DNA from: Bradyrhizobium sp. CIAT3101
Lineage (GTDB): Bacteria; Pseudomonadota; Alphaproteobacteria; Rhizobiales; Xanthobacteraceae
Direction of reading: 5' to 3'
Assembly: GCF_029714945.1 (NCBI RefSeq)
Contig: NZ_CP121634.1
Span: 8,391,001-8,455,000 of the forward strand
DNA length: 64,000 nt
This document shows, piece after piece, positions 1 through 9,289 of the stretch (position 1 is the first letter of the stretch; each line of letters begins with the position of its first letter). Below the pieces are notes generated by a model, which worked only from the letters and a program-made list of their open reading frames with translations, did not search any database and was not told where the DNA came from. The translations under genes and the position numbers were made by a program.

Positions 1-1649
1 AGCAGACCATCGCACCAGATCTGTTCGATGCGTCCCCATTCGCAGGCGGCTGCGACATCGGGGAAAAAGCCACGTCCATGATGGTTGGCGCTTGTATTGC
101 AAAGCAGCGGGATGCCTGTGAGTTTCTCATATTCAATGAGCAACTCAGCAACCTTATGCCCCGATGTTCTGCCAACGGTCTGCAATCGTGCAGATCCGTC
201 AAGGTGCACAACGGCCGGGATCTTGTCTCGCCATTCTGGCCGCGTCTGATGGTCGAAGAGCATATAAGGGTCCGGCGTTCCAGGATCGAAAATCTCCGGC
301 GCTCGGTCTTCCAGACATATCGGGGCAACCGGTCGGAAATGCTCGCGAATTTTGATGTCGTTGAGATAGTCCTTCATGGCTGGCGAGGTCGCCGCAGCAA
401 GAATGCTTCTGCCCCCCAAGGCGCGCGGTCCGAGTTCGGCGCGACCGGCCAGGAACACCACGGGCTTATTGGTTGCGAGCAGCGCGGCAAGCTCGCTGAT
501 GTTGCACGGCGTGGCCCCCCATTCCGCTGATGTATCGCCGCTGGTGAGGGACGGCCCGCTATAGACCGACCATTCCAGCGGCACGAAACCCTTGTCCGCC
601 ACCATTGCCGAACAAGCGGCCCCGATTGCTGAGCCACTGTCATTCGGAAAAGGCGGCACCCATACACCTTCGAACAAGCCGGACGCACGTAACGCACTGT
701 TCCATTTGATGTTAAGGCCACAACCACCCGCTACGCAAAGATTGCGCGGTCCGTGAAAATTAGAATGCCGCAGCAGAGCAAGGCCCATTTCGCTCACGAG
801 CAGACGCTCAAGGAAAACGTGAAACGATGCAAGAATGTTTTCGGCTCGCTTACCGTCTAATCGAAGGGCGCATTCTCCGAAGTAGTCGTGCGTAGCGGCA
901 AGTGACGCCTCGGCGTCATTAATGTTTGCACGGTAACGCCGAGCAGCCTCCGTGTTCGCCGCAAAGTGCTTCTCATAGCCGTCCTTAAACACCGTTACGA
1001 TGTCTTCATCAGGCGCCCCCAGGCCGATATAGGCCATCAGCTTGCCCGCGACGCCAAGGTCCCAATTCTTCCGGTTCGGTTGCTGGTACGGCCCGAAGTG
1101 GTGGCCCGCAACAGCATAGGCGTGGCCTATCATCGGGAATAAGGATTCCAGGAAGCGGCCGCCACTGGCGTCTACATAATAGAGACGCGGAAAGATGCAG
1201 CCGTCCCACACCAGGCAAAAGGCGGGTTCCCCAGCTTTCGCAAACGGGCTAGTGCAGTATGCGGAGGCAACATGGCCTGTGACGTGTGCATAGCTTCGGT
1301 AAGAGAAACTCTTCCCGTTGAGCACAAGGCCAAGCCTCTCGCGGGCAGAGAGGAGGCCCTCGGGACGTTCAACATAGGGCGCACCTTTGAGTGTGAGCAG
1401 ATCGGCCCCACTCAAGACCTGGAATTCCGATTCGGTCTCGCCGTCCCAGCCGTCAATGACGAACTGATCAATGTCGCGGGGATCCAGCCCGTGCTCCGCC
1501 AAAGCAAGCACAACTGCGTCGAGATTCTCGATGGTTTGATACCGCCGATTGTTCTCGCGTTTCTCCTGCTCGATGCAAAAGACTAGGCGTCCATCCTCTA
1601 CAAGAGCGACGGACCCGTCATGCGTCAGCTTGATGCCACAGATGCGCAT
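1..1649 (-). CDS. nodU: NodU, Nod factor 6-O-carbamoyltransferase (3' end cut by window edge)
   Basis: NodU carbamoylates the non-reducing end of the lipochitooligosaccharide Nod factor. The frame opens at an ATG (MRICGIKLTHDGSVALVEDG) and stays open for about 549 codons to the left edge, so the C-terminus lies outside the window. The N-terminal half has the GIKLTHDGSVAL nucleotide-binding-like start of the NodU/CmcH family; further on are HVTGHVASAYCTSPF, a GGCGLNIKWN segment and ELGPRALGGRSILA, all typical of the carbamoyltransferase C-terminal domain. The start lies 13 bp beyond the nodS stop, so it is probably the last gene visible of a nodABCSU operon. No frameshift was seen in the stretches translated. 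Confidence 0.93.
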   Translation of the reverse strand, partial: MRICGIKLTHDGSVALVEDGRLVFCIEQEKRENNRRYQTIENLDAVVLALAEHGLDPRDIDQFVIDGWDGETESEFQVLSGADLLTLKGAPYVERPEGLLSARERLGLVLNGKSFSYRSYAHVTGHVASAYCTSPFAKAGEPAFCLVWDGCIFPRLYYVDASGGRFLESLFPMIGHAYAVAGHHFGPYQQPNRKNWDLGVAGKLMAYIGLGAPDEDIVTVFKDGYEKHFAANTEAARRYRANINDAEASLAATHDYFGECALRLDGKRAENILASFHVFLERLLVSEMGLALLRHSNFHGPRNLCVAGGCGLNIKWNSALRASGLFEGVWVPPFPNDSGSAIGAACSAMVADKGFVPLEWSVYSGPSLTSGDTSAEWGATPCNISELAALLATNKPVVFLAGRAELGPRALGGRSILAAATSPAMKDYLNDIKIREHFRPVAPICLEDRAPEIFDPGTPDPYMLFDHQTRPEWRDKIPAVVHLDGSARLQTVGRTSGHKVAELLIEYEKLTGIPLLCNTSANHHGRGFFPDVAAACEWGRIEQIWCDGL

Positions 1650-1662
1650 AGTGCCTCAATGC

Positions 1663-2292
1663 TTAAGATGGATCTTGGAGTAGAAGGGAGAGTGACTTCG
1701 AATTCCGAAAACGAGCCAGCAAGCAGTCTTCGTTGGTCGATTGCCCTTGGCATTGCACCCGCTCGACCTCGACCAATGTTTCGCTCAACATTGCGATGAT
1801 CGTTTCCGCGCCGGCGACATGCCCCCAGCCTTGGCAGGTGGCATCACGCGCCGATCCGAAAACCAGATGACCACCAGGCGCGAGCATTCGCAGCAGATTA
1901 TTGACGGCCGCACGCATCTCGCCGACATCGCGGAGATAGTAGAGAACTTCCGCCACCACGATCAAATCGAACTGCTCTGCCCTTGAGAACTGTTCGATGT
2001 CAGAGACAATCCATGTGATGTGGGACCATTGCTTCGTCCGTAGGCTCGCCCGATCGATCGCTCGCGGTACGACGTCGATGACTGTAAGTCGTTCGCAATG
2101 GGGCGCGAGCTTTTCCGTGAAGGCGCCAGCTGCGCATCCGACTTCGAGCGCATTCAGGACAAAACCATCCAAAAGCGAAAGCCGCAACATTTGCGCGTGG
2201 CGCTCTCGCTCGAACGGATTTCCGTCCAGTCGCCACGGATCCCCGGCAGCCAGTTCGCGCTCTAACAATTGGTAATTCTCATCCGGCTTCAT
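1663..2292 (-). CDS. nodS: NodS, SAM-dependent N-methyltransferase of Nod factor
   Basis: NodS transfers a methyl group from S-adenosylmethionine to the amino group of the deacetylated terminal glucosamine, before acylation by NodA. The 209-residue protein matches the usual family length. It has the SAM-binding motif I as ALEVGCAAGAFTEKL (residues about 48-62), an acidic post-I segment LTVIDV and a later FDLIVVAEVLYYL segment. It sits between nodC and nodU, 13 bp from each neighbour, in the order found in Bradyrhizobium and Azorhizobium. The start ATG is just after the nodC stop. Confidence 0.94.
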   Translation of the reverse strand: MKPDENYQLLERELAAGDPWRLDGNPFERERHAQMLRLSLLDGFVLNALEVGCAAGAFTEKLAPHCERLTVIDVVPRAIDRASLRTKQWSHITWIVSDIEQFSRAEQFDLIVVAEVLYYLRDVGEMRAAVNNLLRMLAPGGHLVFGSARDATCQGWGHVAGAETIIAMLSETLVEVERVQCQGQSTNEDCLLARFRNSKSLSLLLQDPS

Positions 2293-2305
2293 GGCCAGCC
2301 ACTCC

Positions 2306-3670
2306 TTAGTCCGCTCGATCGCTGGCCGCTGCTAGGGCGGCCGCGTCACCACCAGAAGGTCGACGCAAGCCATCGCGCTTGCAAACCGGCGCAGTCGGTC
2401 CCGAGAGCCAGGCAGCGTCTGGTTGAGACTCTTGGCTCTGCTTGAGCGACTGTTCCCCGCCAGACACCGTCGCCTTCGTCGATTTTCGTGAGAGCCAATC
2501 GCTATTGCTTAAGGTACACAGGGCATATGCTTTGACCGGAAGTAGCATAAAGATATTGATGGGAGTGTGGAGGGAAAAGGCGAGAAATCGTAATTGGCGA
2601 GCACGAAAGGCCGCGACGCTGCATCGTACCACTGTCATTGATGCGATCATCACACATGTCCACCATGGCACTGTGCACGTGAATGCGAGTTGAGCGATAC
2701 CCGCTACAACTGAAAGGGCCAGAAGAAGGGGGCCTACGTTTTGCCCGATAACATCTAATGTCAGGTATGGATCGAGACCTGGCAGAAGCCGCAACGCAAG
2801 CAGCGTGTCTCGGAAAGTGCTCCGCGCCCAGCGCAGCTGTTGGCGCAGATACGGGGTCAACTTATCCGGAACGACCGTTGCAGCGTAGGCGTCAGGAACG
2901 TATTCAGTCCGAAATCCCGCTTTCAACATGAGGATCGTGAGATGGCGATCCTCGCCGAAATCACTTGGCTTTCCTCGAAAATATTGCGCCTCGTACTGAT
3001 CCAGCAGCAAAGCGAGCGCCGATCGCCGGTACATCGCACATGGGCCACAGCAGCACATGACCGCGCCGAAGCGCGCTTGAGCTGCACGCTCTTCGTTGCA
3101 CGCCAGCCAGTACTCCATGTCGATCAAGGAAGTTAACCAAGTGGCGTTCCGGTTGCTCGCTGTTAATTGCCCCATGGCGGCACCGACGTCGGTGTCTTGC
3201 ATTCTCAGCGCAAGCTTCCCGACCATATCGGTCGCGAGTATCGTGTCCGAGTCGACATTGAGTACAAGATCTCCGGATGAGCGGCGAATTGCGGCAATCT
3301 GCGCCTTCCGCTTTCCGACATTGTTTTGCAGGAGAATGAAATTGAACCTCGAGTCACGCGCAAAATCTTGATGAACATACGCCACGTCCTCGCGATTTGA
3401 CGAACCGTCATCAACCACATAAACATGGAGCTGCCCCGCGTAATCTTGGCTTGCGATCGACTCTAGACACGCCGAAAGCGTCTGCGGGTTCTCGTTGAAG
3501 CATGGCACGATCACATCCACGCTCGGCATGGCTTCGGGACGAATTGCATGTGTCGGAATCGACGGCGCGTGTGACGGAGAGGCGTGGAAAGCCTGCACGG
3601 TCTTGTAGACTGCGGAGAGCAGCGCGTAAGACGATACGACTACGGTGCTGGTTATGGCAAGCAGGTTCAT
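2306..3670 (-). CDS. nodC: NodC, chitin-oligosaccharide synthase
   Basis: NodC is an inner-membrane family 2 glycosyltransferase that polymerises UDP-GlcNAc into the Nod factor backbone. An N-terminal membrane segment (NLLAITSTVVVSSYALLSAV) is followed by the catalytic domain with DVIVPCFNENP, VVDDGS, NVDSDT, GEDRHLT and the QQLRWARST motif (the QxxRW signature of processive synthases). Several membrane segments follow, then a polar tail. A TTG 9 bp upstream is in frame, but ATG 3670 gives the usual MNLLA-type N-terminus and 454 residues. From memory, Bradyrhizobium NodC is often a little longer at the C-terminus; the tail here diverges after LSNSDWLSRK. Confidence 0.95.
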   Translation of the reverse strand: MNLLAITSTVVVSSYALLSAVYKTVQAFHASPSHAPSIPTHAIRPEAMPSVDVIVPCFNENPQTLSACLESIASQDYAGQLHVYVVDDGSSNREDVAYVHQDFARDSRFNFILLQNNVGKRKAQIAAIRRSSGDLVLNVDSDTILATDMVGKLALRMQDTDVGAAMGQLTASNRNATWLTSLIDMEYWLACNEERAAQARFGAVMCCCGPCAMYRRSALALLLDQYEAQYFRGKPSDFGEDRHLTILMLKAGFRTEYVPDAYAATVVPDKLTPYLRQQLRWARSTFRDTLLALRLLPGLDPYLTLDVIGQNVGPLLLALSVVAGIAQLAFTCTVPWWTCVMIASMTVVRCSVAAFRARQLRFLAFSLHTPINIFMLLPVKAYALCTLSNSDWLSRKSTKATVSGGEQSLKQSQESQPDAAWLSGPTAPVCKRDGLRRPSGGDAAALAAASDRAD

Positions 3671-3685
3671 TGGGCTCAATTTTGT

Positions 3686-4339
3686 TCAGTGAAGTTGGGG
3701 AAGCGGGCTAATCGCAAATCCACGCTCACGCAGTGCTGGAATGAGTTGGGAAAGCGCCTTCAGGGTCTGGCTGCGTAGACCGGCATGAATGCCCCGCCTC
3801 AACTCATCGGGAGGGCATCCATCGTGCAGGAGCACAATCGCGCCGGGGCGGACAGACGCTAGTACCGCGTCGACGATCGCATCGACGCCCGGGCAGGACC
3901 AGTCCCGTGGATCTACTGACCAGTACAGAGCGGCTAGTTGCGCCTTCGCCGACAGCGCGAGCACCTCTTCGGTCCAAATGCCATAAGGCGCACGCACGCG
4001 TCGCACCGCTGCCTGCGGGCATGCGCATCTGATAGCCCGACTTGCCGCCAGGATTTGGTATCGCACTTCGTCTGGTTCGCAGCTGGATAGATCCGGATGT
4101 GTCATCGTGTGGTTAGCCACCTCGTGCCCCTCCGCGATCATTCGTCGAATTAGACTCGGCTCATTCGCCGCATACGTGCCAAGGACGCAGAAGGTGGCCG
4201 GCGCGCGGTATTCCGCCAACACATCAAGAATATCCGGCGTGCAGTATGGATTCGGTCCGTCATCAAACGTCAAATGCACGCTGCGGGTATCCATGGCGCG
4301 CCTGGTCTGCGCTTCGAAGGAGCAATTGGCGTCTTTCAC
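3686..4339 (-). CDS. nodB: NodB, chitooligosaccharide N-deacetylase
   Basis: NodB removes the acetyl group from the non-reducing terminal GlcNAc. It is a family 4 polysaccharide deacetylase, with motif 1 LTFDDGPNP (catalytic Asp), motif 2 [14 protein letters not shown] (metal-binding His residues), motif 3 RAPYGIW and motif 5 VLLHD. I place the start at GTG 4339, which overlaps the nodA stop as GTGA; the protein is then 217 residues with TFDDGP near residue 23, as in other NodB proteins. An ATG 42 bp further upstream would add 14 residues and overlap nodA by 46 bp, which is less likely. The nodC frame starts 15 bp downstream of the stop. Confidence 0.95.
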   Translation of the reverse strand: MKDANCSFEAQTRRAMDTRSVHLTFDDGPNPYCTPDILDVLAEYRAPATFCVLGTYAANEPSLIRRMIAEGHEVANHTMTHPDLSSCEPDEVRYQILAASRAIRCACPQAAVRRVRAPYGIWTEEVLALSAKAQLAALYWSVDPRDWSCPGVDAIVDAVLASVRPGAIVLLHDGCPPDELRRGIHAGLRSQTLKALSQLIPALRERGFAISPLPQLH

Positions 4340-4929
4340 AGCTCTGGCCCATTTCGCTCGATGATTGTGCCCGTCGGCCACTCGCTCATCGGCCGCGCTA
4401 TAGGGAATACGACGAGGAGTGCTTCATCGACGCGAGTCGGCGGCAAGTTGGGATAGATATCCGGAAGAGTGGAGCGAACGCGAACGCCCGGAACAATCGT
4501 CGCCAAACCCGGGCGGCCGAGTAGCCTCGAGATATGCTCTTTGAGTTCATGTCGAACCGTACCGAAGCCGAACGGAACACCAAGCTGCTGCAGCACAGGA
4601 AACATCACGCGCATGGAATGGGAAATTCCGAGCCCCTCGAGGTCCGGACGCACTGCGTACAATCCGAGTTCAGCCACCAGGAGGTCGACTTCGCCGACCT
4701 TGATATACCGGCGCAGCCCTCCGATATGGGCCGCCACGCCGCGTTCATCGTATCCGATGACACGGAGCTCAGGTCTCGCGCCCGCCCAGCTTCGAATGCC
4801 TTCAAAGGGCTTTGCATTAAACGCCCCTGTCGGCCCGTAGGCATTGCGAAAGAACTCGGATATCTCGGCGTGGTCGGCGAGTTGCAAGTCATTTTCCCAA
4901 CACGTCCTCCACTTGATCTGAGGGCGCAT
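4336..4929 (-). CDS. nodA: NodA, Nod factor N-acyltransferase
   Basis: NodA N-acylates the free amine made by NodB, using acyl-ACP, and strongly influences host range. The protein of 197 residues has the family landmarks [32 protein letters not shown] and a long conserved [20 protein letters not shown] block. I chose ATG 4929 because AGGAG lies 8 bp before it and the MRPQIKW start matches the common rhizobial NodA N-terminus. An in-frame GTG at 4971 would add 14 residues. It is the first recognisable gene after the nod box, and its TGA overlaps the nodB start. Confidence 0.95.
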   Translation of the reverse strand: MRPQIKWRTCWENDLQLADHAEISEFFRNAYGPTGAFNAKPFEGIRSWAGARPELRVIGYDERGVAAHIGGLRRYIKVGEVDLLVAELGLYAVRPDLEGLGISHSMRVMFPVLQQLGVPFGFGTVRHELKEHISRLLGRPGLATIVPGVRVRSTLPDIYPNLPPTRVDEALLVVFPIARPMSEWPTGTIIERNGPEL

Positions 4930-5845
4930 GAAAGTTTCTCCTGCTTCTTGCAGTGTTCCTGAGGCACGCACGAGCCTAGCGACGAGCCGCGTGACGTTGC
5001 TCGTTCCATGGTGGCGTCAGCGACTGTGGATGATGTTGACTTATTGACGGCGCTTGAGTTGTCGCGGCGAACAGGCGTTTTCTGAATACTCCGGATGCTC
5101 TGCGTGCCGCAGCTAACTGTTGCCGTCGTCTCCTTCAGGCGAGTAGCGGTCGGTGCTGTTACAACAATTGCGTCATCTACTGCTCTGCATCCTAGTTTGT
5201 TGCCATTGCGCCTAGACGTCCATTCTGCGCGATGATTTTCCGGTCCCCGCAAGGTAGCGGAGGGCCATGCACCTACCCAATCATATCGGGGTAGACGCCT
5301 TCCATAGAAGCGTATGTAGCGGCTATACGATGGTTTAAACCGCGCTCCTGCACGCGCTATTGGGCGGCATGCGGTTGCAATAAAACACGACCGTGATGTA
5401 GAACTTACCTCGCGACGGATTGTGTTGCGAAGGCGTCCCAACTGCGCTTCGCCAAGCAGCACCCTTCCCAGCTTGCACAGCGAAAATGCTGCTTGCGTGT
5501 AAGGAAAACGGAACGGGACAACCCTAGTCGCGGCTGGATTCGCCCGGCTCAACCTCTGGCAGGGACTATGACGCACGCGAGGACTTTCGTGCCCTTGAGT
5601 GATCTTCTCAAGAAGAGCTTGATGGATCGCTACATCAGCGCTCGCAGATCCTTCGCACGAATGGTTACCATTGGAAGCGATGCGATGCCTTCGAAGACGA
5701 CAATAAGATGACGATCGTCGAGCTAAGCTGCGCTCGGCTGCGGACGAAATCCCATCGCCACTCTTTGCGATATGCCGCGCCACGCTCCGCTTCTCCAAAA
5801 CCTACCATGTTCTTAAAGTCTGACAGCTTCCTAACTGGCGCCGCG
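4930..5845 (-). other. Long leader between nod box and nodA, at the nodY position
   Basis: About 900 bp lie between the nod box and nodA. In Bradyrhizobium japonicum the gene nodY occupies this place. One minus-strand frame is open from 5798 right through this region and on into nodA (397 codons), but its product is rich in Ser and Arg, has no motif I recognise and overlaps nodA out of frame. The part upstream of nodA could be a diverged or decayed nodY; I could not confirm this. Transcription of nodA from the nod box would have to cross the whole stretch. Confidence 0.35.
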
Positions 5846-5847
5846 CG

Positions 5848-5893
5848 AACTGGTAAATCGATTGTTTGGATGAAAAACATCCACACTGCGGAT
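5848..5893 (-). promoter_or_regulatory. nod box (NodD binding site) reading toward nodA
   Basis: Read on the minus strand the site has two ATC-N9-GAT units in the canonical arrangement: ATC-CGCAGTGTG-GAT, a 7-bp spacer, then ATC-CAAACAATC-GAT followed by TTACCAG. This matches the nod box consensus closely. It ends 8 bp before the nodD ATG, so NodD bound here could also repress its own gene. Flavonoid-activated NodD would drive transcription leftwards to nodABCSU. Confidence 0.93.
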
Positions 5894-5901
5894 AGGTGAC
5901 A

Positions 5902-6891
5902 ATGCGCTTTCGGGGCCTTGATCTAAATCTTCTTGTCGCGCTCGATGCTTTGATGACCGAGCGAAACCTCACGGCGGCAGCGCGCAGCATCAACTTGAGT
6001 CAACCGGCCATGAGCGCTGCGGTTGGCCGGCTGCGCACGTATTTCCGTGACGAGCTCTTTACGATGAGGGGGCGCGAACTTATCCCTACTCCACGTGCGG
6101 AAGCGCTCGCCGCTCCAACTCGGGAGGCTCTGCTTCACATCCAGTTCTCCATTACGTCGGGCAATACGTTCAAGCCGAGCGAGTCGAATCGTCGCTTCAA
6201 GATCTGCGTGTCCGACTTTGCCACGATCGTACTACTCCGAAACGTGGTTGAGCGTGTCGCGCGAGAGGCCCCCGGCATCAGATTCGAGTTCATGCCTCAT
6301 GCGGACCCGTTCGATCAGCCGATTGAACGCGCAGAAATCGATTTCCTTATAGTGCCCGAGGTATACATGTCGCACACACATCCCAGAGCGGTGCTCTTTG
6401 AGGAAAGCGTCGTGTGCGTCGGTTGCCGTTCGAATAAGCAGCTGTCTCGACAGCTGACATTCGAGCGATACATGTCGATGGGGCACGTTGCGGTGAAGTT
6501 TGGGCGCTCCCGAGTGCCCTCCATAGATGATTGGTACATGAAGGAGCACGGCCTGAAGAGACGGGTCGAGGTCGTCGTGCAGAGCTTTGGCATGATCCCG
6601 CATATGCTCGTGGGCACCAACCGAATTGCCACGATGCCCTTGACGCTTGTGAAGTACTTCGCAAAGACGATGCCACTGCGAACCAACAGCCTTCCGCTAC
6701 CGCTTCCTGGTTTCACCGAGGCGCTCCAGTGGCCTTCGGTCCACAATACAGATCCAGCGAGCATTTGGATGCGCGAGGTTTTGATAGAGGAAGCAGCGCG
6801 CCTGACCCCTGTTGGTTCTAAATCTCTCGTAGGCCATCGATCGAACTCCTCTTCGTCAGCTACAGACGCGGCTTCAGATGGCTCAAAATGA
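5902..6891 (+). CDS. nodD: NodD, LysR-type flavonoid-responsive activator
   Basis: NodD binds nod boxes and activates nodulation genes in response to plant flavonoids. The N-terminus [18 protein letters not shown] with the helix-turn-helix [24 protein letters not shown] is near-identical to rhizobial NodD. The LysR effector domain follows to about residue 300, then a Ser-rich tail. I use ATG 5902 rather than GTG 5896, because the MRFRGLDLN start is the family norm. The length of 329 residues is slightly long, through the C-terminal extension. It is divergent from nodABCSU across the nod box. Confidence 0.96.
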   Translation: MRFRGLDLNLLVALDALMTERNLTAAARSINLSQPAMSAAVGRLRTYFRDELFTMRGRELIPTPRAEALAAPTREALLHIQFSITSGNTFKPSESNRRFKICVSDFATIVLLRNVVERVAREAPGIRFEFMPHADPFDQPIERAEIDFLIVPEVYMSHTHPRAVLFEESVVCVGCRSNKQLSRQLTFERYMSMGHVAVKFGRSRVPSIDDWYMKEHGLKRRVEVVVQSFGMIPHMLVGTNRIATMPLTLVKYFAKTMPLRTNSLPLPLPGFTEALQWPSVHNTDPASIWMREVLIEEAARLTPVGSKSLVGHRSNSSSSATDAASDGSK

Positions 6892-7155
6892 CGACCGCCA
6901 CTCGCGCGCTCGCTTCTCCGAGAAGTGCTGTTGAAGACAATGGTCAGGCAAAGCAGCTTGCCGTATCGAGCGATTCCGCAAGGTCAGTCTCGGCCGTTCC
7001 GCGCTCGCCGCATTGATCCATCTCGCTGCCGCATCCTCTCTTTCGAGCGTTCGTTAGCCCTAGACCCCATCTTGCCCTCCACACAAGGCATTGGGGGAAC
7101 GACTGATCAGGTCATGTGGCGCCCCACGTGCATAGACCGCCTTTCGTCGTCGATG

Positions 7156-8265
7156 CTACTCGACCATCTCGGTCGTGTTGTCGCGCCAGCGATTTACTAC
7201 GAAGCCGGGAGACGCATTGTCGCCTTTTGCATCGAAACGAACTTGGCCGACCACGGTGTCAACCTCGTGCGCCCGAAGGGCTTTCGCCACGCGCAGAGCG
7301 TTGAACGAGCCAGCACGCTTCGCCGCGTCGGCCCATGCTTGCACGGCGGCATAGGCGTAAAGTGTATAGCCCTCGGCCGACCTATTTGATGCTTTCAAGC
7401 GAGCGACGACGTCGGCCGCATCGGGCCCTTTGGTGGCGTCGGGCATAAATGTGAACAGAGTGCCGTTTGCGGCGCTGTTCGCAATCGCCCAAAACTCGCC
7501 TGTCATCAGAGGATCATTAGCCATGACGGTAAGCCCGGCTTGTGCGTCCGCGGCTTGCCGTACAATCAAGCCGATTTCCGTGTGGTAGCCGCCGATATAG
7601 GCGATCTGAATTCCTTCTCTCTTCAGCCTCGACACCAGGGCCGAGTAATCTTTCTCGCCGGCCATATAGCTTTGCCGCATCAGGTCCTGCAGGCCCGCAT
7701 CGTGAAGACGAGATGCAACGATATCGGCGATGCCCTTCCCGGCAGTGCTCTTGTCATCAAGGATGGCAATCTTGCTCTTGGAATAGTGCCGCAAGATATA
7801 GTCAGCGGCGACGACGCCTTGCTGGTCGTCACGGCCGCAGATCCGAAAAACGGTCTTGAGGCCCCGCTCGGTCAACTGAGGATTAGTTGATCCAGGCGAA
7901 ATCTGGATAGTTGCGGCTTCAGCGTAAACGTCGGAGGCAGGAATGGAGGAAGAGGAACAATAGTGACCAACGACCAACCTGACCTGGTCCGCCACCAATC
8001 GATTCGCGACTGCAACGGCTTGCTTCGGATCGCAGGCGTCGTCGGCAACGATCAATTTGATCTTTGTATCGAGAAGCACTCCGGAAGAATTCAAATCGTC
8101 CACCGCCGCACTGACACCATACCGCATCTGCTCACCAACCGCGGCGTTGCTTCCCGTCATGGGGCCCGCCACTGCAATATAGACATCGTCAGCGGACGCG
8201 GCCGAGATCAATACAGAAGCGAGGACCGCAGCGCCGGCAACCGAGATCTTGCTAAAGAATGCCAT
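7156..8265 (-). CDS. ABC transporter substrate-binding protein, branched-chain amino acid (LivK) type
   Basis: This is a periplasmic binding protein of the family 6 (Leu/Ile/Val-binding) type. From ATG 8265 it starts with a clear signal peptide (MAFFSKISVAGAAVLAS, then a cleavage region near SAASA-DDV). The mature part opens with VYIAVAGPMTGSNAAVGEQM and contains IVADDACDPKQAVAVANRLV and VVGHYCSSSSIPASDVYAEA, the hallmark of the family. An upstream in-frame start at 8343 would place 26 residues before the signal peptide and is unlikely. No permease or ATPase genes adjoin it, so it is an orphan binding protein; its ligand is unknown. Confidence 0.88.
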   Translation of the reverse strand: MAFFSKISVAGAAVLASVLISAASADDVYIAVAGPMTGSNAAVGEQMRYGVSAAVDDLNSSGVLLDTKIKLIVADDACDPKQAVAVANRLVADQVRLVVGHYCSSSSIPASDVYAEAATIQISPGSTNPQLTERGLKTVFRICGRDDQQGVVAADYILRHYSKSKIAILDDKSTAGKGIADIVASRLHDAGLQDLMRQSYMAGEKDYSALVSRLKREGIQIAYIGGYHTEIGLIVRQAADAQAGLTVMANDPLMTGEFWAIANSAANGTLFTFMPDATKGPDAADVVARLKASNRSAEGYTLYAYAAVQAWADAAKRAGSFNALRVAKALRAHEVDTVVGQVRFDAKGDNASPGFVVNRWRDNTTEMVE

Positions 8266-8384
8266 TTGACGTCTCTGATATGGTTTTGCCCTTAGGACCT
8301 GCTGTGGCAAGGCCCGCCTCTGTAGCGACATCAACTGCCGCACAGAAGATCTTCCGCATCGCTCGTTTGTTCTTTCTTACGCGC

Positions 8385-8843
8385 CTATCGATCAGCATCA
8401 TCCGGGGCGCGCGCCCGCCGGCGGGCATGTCCGCAGCCTTCCTGCGACATCGCATCCAGGCGAGTAGGTAGCTCCTCTACACTCACGTCCGATTCGGCGT
8501 TCTTCGTAATGTTGCGCAAACGATCGCGCAACTTGGTTGCTCGCGCGACCTGAATCTCCGCCCGCTCCAATTGTTCACTCAACAAGTTTGGAAGCGAGCA
8601 CCTGCCCTCCATCGCTTTCCTGATCTCTTGCAAAGAGAATCCAAGCTCGCGAAGCGCAAGAATGTGATAAACTCTTCTGACGCTTTCAGAGTCATAAATT
8701 CGGTGACCGCCGCCCGTGCGCTGCGACGCTCTGAGCAATCCCGTATGCTCATAGTGGCGCAAGGCGCGTACCGTCACGCCGGTCGCCTCCGCAAGTTCAC
8801 CGATGCGTCGCCACCGACGCCTGAGTACAGTAGGTCTGGTCAT
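8385..8843 (-). CDS. MerR-family transcriptional regulator
   Basis: The 152-residue protein begins with a winged-helix MerR domain: RRIGELAEATGVTVRALRHYEHTGLL, then the wing GGGHRIYDSESVRRVYHILALRELG, followed by a helical dimerisation segment and a short tail rich in Arg. The tail lacks the Cys pattern of metal sensors, so the effector is probably organic or redox; that is inference. ATG 8843 is used; a TTG 15 bp upstream is in frame. A near-palindromic operator lies 18-47 bp upstream, in the usual place for autoregulation. Confidence 0.85.
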   Translation of the reverse strand: MTRPTVLRRRWRRIGELAEATGVTVRALRHYEHTGLLRASQRTGGGHRIYDSESVRRVYHILALRELGFSLQEIRKAMEGRCSLPNLLSEQLERAEIQVARATKLRDRLRNITKNAESDVSVEELPTRLDAMSQEGCGHARRRARAPDDADR

Positions 8844-8860
8844 GTTTCTCTTTTTCAAAC

Positions 8861-8890
8861 CTACAACCTAACGTCACGTGAGGTTCAAGG
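8861..8890 (-). promoter_or_regulatory. MerR-type operator upstream of the merR gene
   Basis: The core AACCTAACGTCACGTGAGGTT is an imperfect inverted repeat just upstream of the merR-family start, the place where such regulators bind between the -35 and -10 elements. CTACA precedes and CAAGG follows the core. Diverged copies of the same block occur at 12752, 18439, 19836, 24745 and 28650 (see separate entries). Confidence 0.7.
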
Positions 8891-9070
8891 GGGTTTCCAC
8901 CACCTGGTGCTCGTGTTGCCAACTTTCCGCCGGCAATATCGAACCTCGACTTTCCTGGAGCGGCTACTCAGGCTGGGTGACATGCATGATACAAGCAACC
9001 ACTCTACTGCCATAGCGCCGGATAAAGCCGACACGGTGTATCGAAGAAGAAGCATTCTAGCGCCGCGGGA

Positions 9071-9289
9071 CTAGGCGGCTGACGCAATCGCCACCATCAG
9101 CCTTCGGAAGAGAACCAATTGGGCCTCACTAGCGGCTGTACGTCCAAGTACAAGCTTGGCAATCTCTGTTCGATTGACGGGAGTCCGCATGCTTGCAGGT
9201 ATCGCCGCCACCACTTCATCGTAGATCTTTCCCAACACTGAAAGGTCTTCTGGATCGAAGACCCCACTTCGTACCTGCAAAACTTCCAC
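9071..9289 (-). CDS. Small conserved rhizobial hypothetical protein
   Basis: The 72-residue frame begins at a GTG preceded by AGGAGAG at good spacing. Its product (FDPEDLSVLGKIYDEVVAAI and NRTEIAKLVLGRTAAS) resembles a small helical family common in Bradyrhizobium and relatives, with no known function. The open frame extends upstream to 9559, but that part has no resemblance to a protein family, so I take the shorter form. Confidence 0.6.
   Translation of the reverse strand: MEVLQVRSGVFDPEDLSVLGKIYDEVVAAIPASMRTPVNRTEIAKLVLGRTAASEAQLVLFRRLMVAIASAA

Noticed and set aside
4605..5798. A 397-codon minus-strand ORF across the nodA leader and into nodA
   Set aside because: It overlaps nodA in another frame, has Ser/Arg-rich composition and no motif. 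Only its upstream part might be a nodY relic.
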